Source of the DNA: Paramyrothecium sp. XJ0827
Lineage: Eukaryota > Ascomycota > Sordariomycetes > Hypocreales > Stachybotryaceae
Assembly: GCA_020881915.1 (NCBI GenBank)
Contig: JAJFPB010000008.1
Location: forward strand, 1,550,001 to 1,614,000
Length of the DNA: 64,000 bases
Direction: 5' to 3'
The notes under the pieces were generated by a model that had not been told where the DNA came from, did no database searches, and saw only the letters and a list, made by a program, of their open reading frames with translations. Positions 63,821 through 64,000 of this stretch are shown here, in pieces. The position numbers and the translations under genes were made by a program. The stretch's first letter is position 1. Each line of letters begins with the position of its first letter.

Positions 63821-63828
63821 TATCTTAG

Positions 63829-64000
63829 TAAGATCTCTATATTTTTTACTATAAAGATATCTTAAAAGTTTATAAGTTCTATTAATAAGAAATTAATTTT
63901 CTTAGGATTTATTTCTACTTTATCTAGGAGTAGATATAGTTCCTTTATTACCTATACTAAGAAGATATATACTTATTTTCTTATTTCTTTATAAAATTAA
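63829..64000 (-). pseudogene. Gypsy-like relic, continuation to window edge
   Basis: The right side of the gypsy relic resumes after the miniature element and its duplication, with the same AT-rich composition. It continues beyond the window; the upstream pol and gag parts and the 5' long terminal repeat would lie to the right. Confidence 0.5.

Larger units (their letters stand above)
41044..64000. repeat. AT-rich, RIP-mutated repeat block (AT isochore) with nested transposons
   Basis: From 41044 to the window end the sequence is dominated by TA/TTA/AAT words with very few C or G, in sharp contrast to the gene block. Related copies inside it differ mainly by C-to-T and G-to-A changes, the signature of repeat-induced point mutation. 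No intact host gene was found in it. Whether it is subtelomeric, pericentromeric or interstitial cannot be told; no telomere repeats are present. Confidence 0.9.

Overview
The window looks like chromosomal DNA of a filamentous ascomycete, probably a sordariomycete. The genes are intron-rich with short GT-AG introns (mostly 48-75 nt) and CTAAC/CTGAC-like branch sites. The proteins are typical fungal ones (Rav1, Uso1, Rat1, an Ira/neurofibromin RasGAP, Guf1), and the repeats carry the C-to-T/G-to-A damage expected of repeat-induced point mutation (RIP). Species assignment is inference only.

Bases 1 to about 41,040 are a gene-rich, GC-balanced block. In order: a possible 3' end of an upstream gene; RAV1 (+); an OPT-family transporter (+) with a 9-nt microexon; a PRMT3-type arginine methyltransferase (-); USO1 (-); RAT1 (+); a 2,542-residue Ira/NF1 RasGAP (+, 11 exons); an anion:cation symporter-family MFS permease (-); a histidine-phosphatase-family protein (+); mitochondrial GUF1 (-); an SDR (+); a metallo-beta-lactamase-fold hydrolase (+); and a FAD oxidoreductase with a C-terminal Rieske domain (+). 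I rebuilt the exon joins by hand. Every multi-exon model except the histidine phosphatase has canonical junctions with consistent phase. The first part is housekeeping (V-ATPase assembly, vesicle tethering, RNA decay, Ras signalling, mitochondrial translation). From about 26.7 kb the genes become more accessory (transport, redox, hydrolase) and spacing widens. There are no operons; functional links between neighbours are weak.

At about 41,040 composition switches abruptly to a block of at least 23 kb of extremely AT-rich repeats that reaches the right edge. It can be read as layers. The oldest are strongly mutated elements: a Ty3/gypsy-like relic on the minus strand (about 59.4-64.0 kb), three copies of a roughly 1-1.15 kb repeat, and a mutated hAT fragment. 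Into this landed a nearly intact hAT DNA transposon (53,150-59,431) flanked by a perfect 8-bp target-site duplication. It carries an 11-exon BED-finger transposase gene whose joins are all in phase. That gene is broken by a 701-bp non-autonomous hAT element with its own perfect 8-bp duplication, and by one TGA codon. A further 470-bp hAT miniature element (63,351-63,820) sits unmutated inside the gypsy relic, also with a perfect 8-bp duplication.

The most unusual signal is in the ends of these hAT elements. All share CAGGC(T/A)TGGGAA-like termini and subterminal palindromes with a constant GTTAAC core, but each element has its own symmetric 3-bp flanks (TTA..TAA, TAA..TTA, TTG..CAA, CTA..TAG, GTA..TAC, CAG..CTG), repeated within that element.
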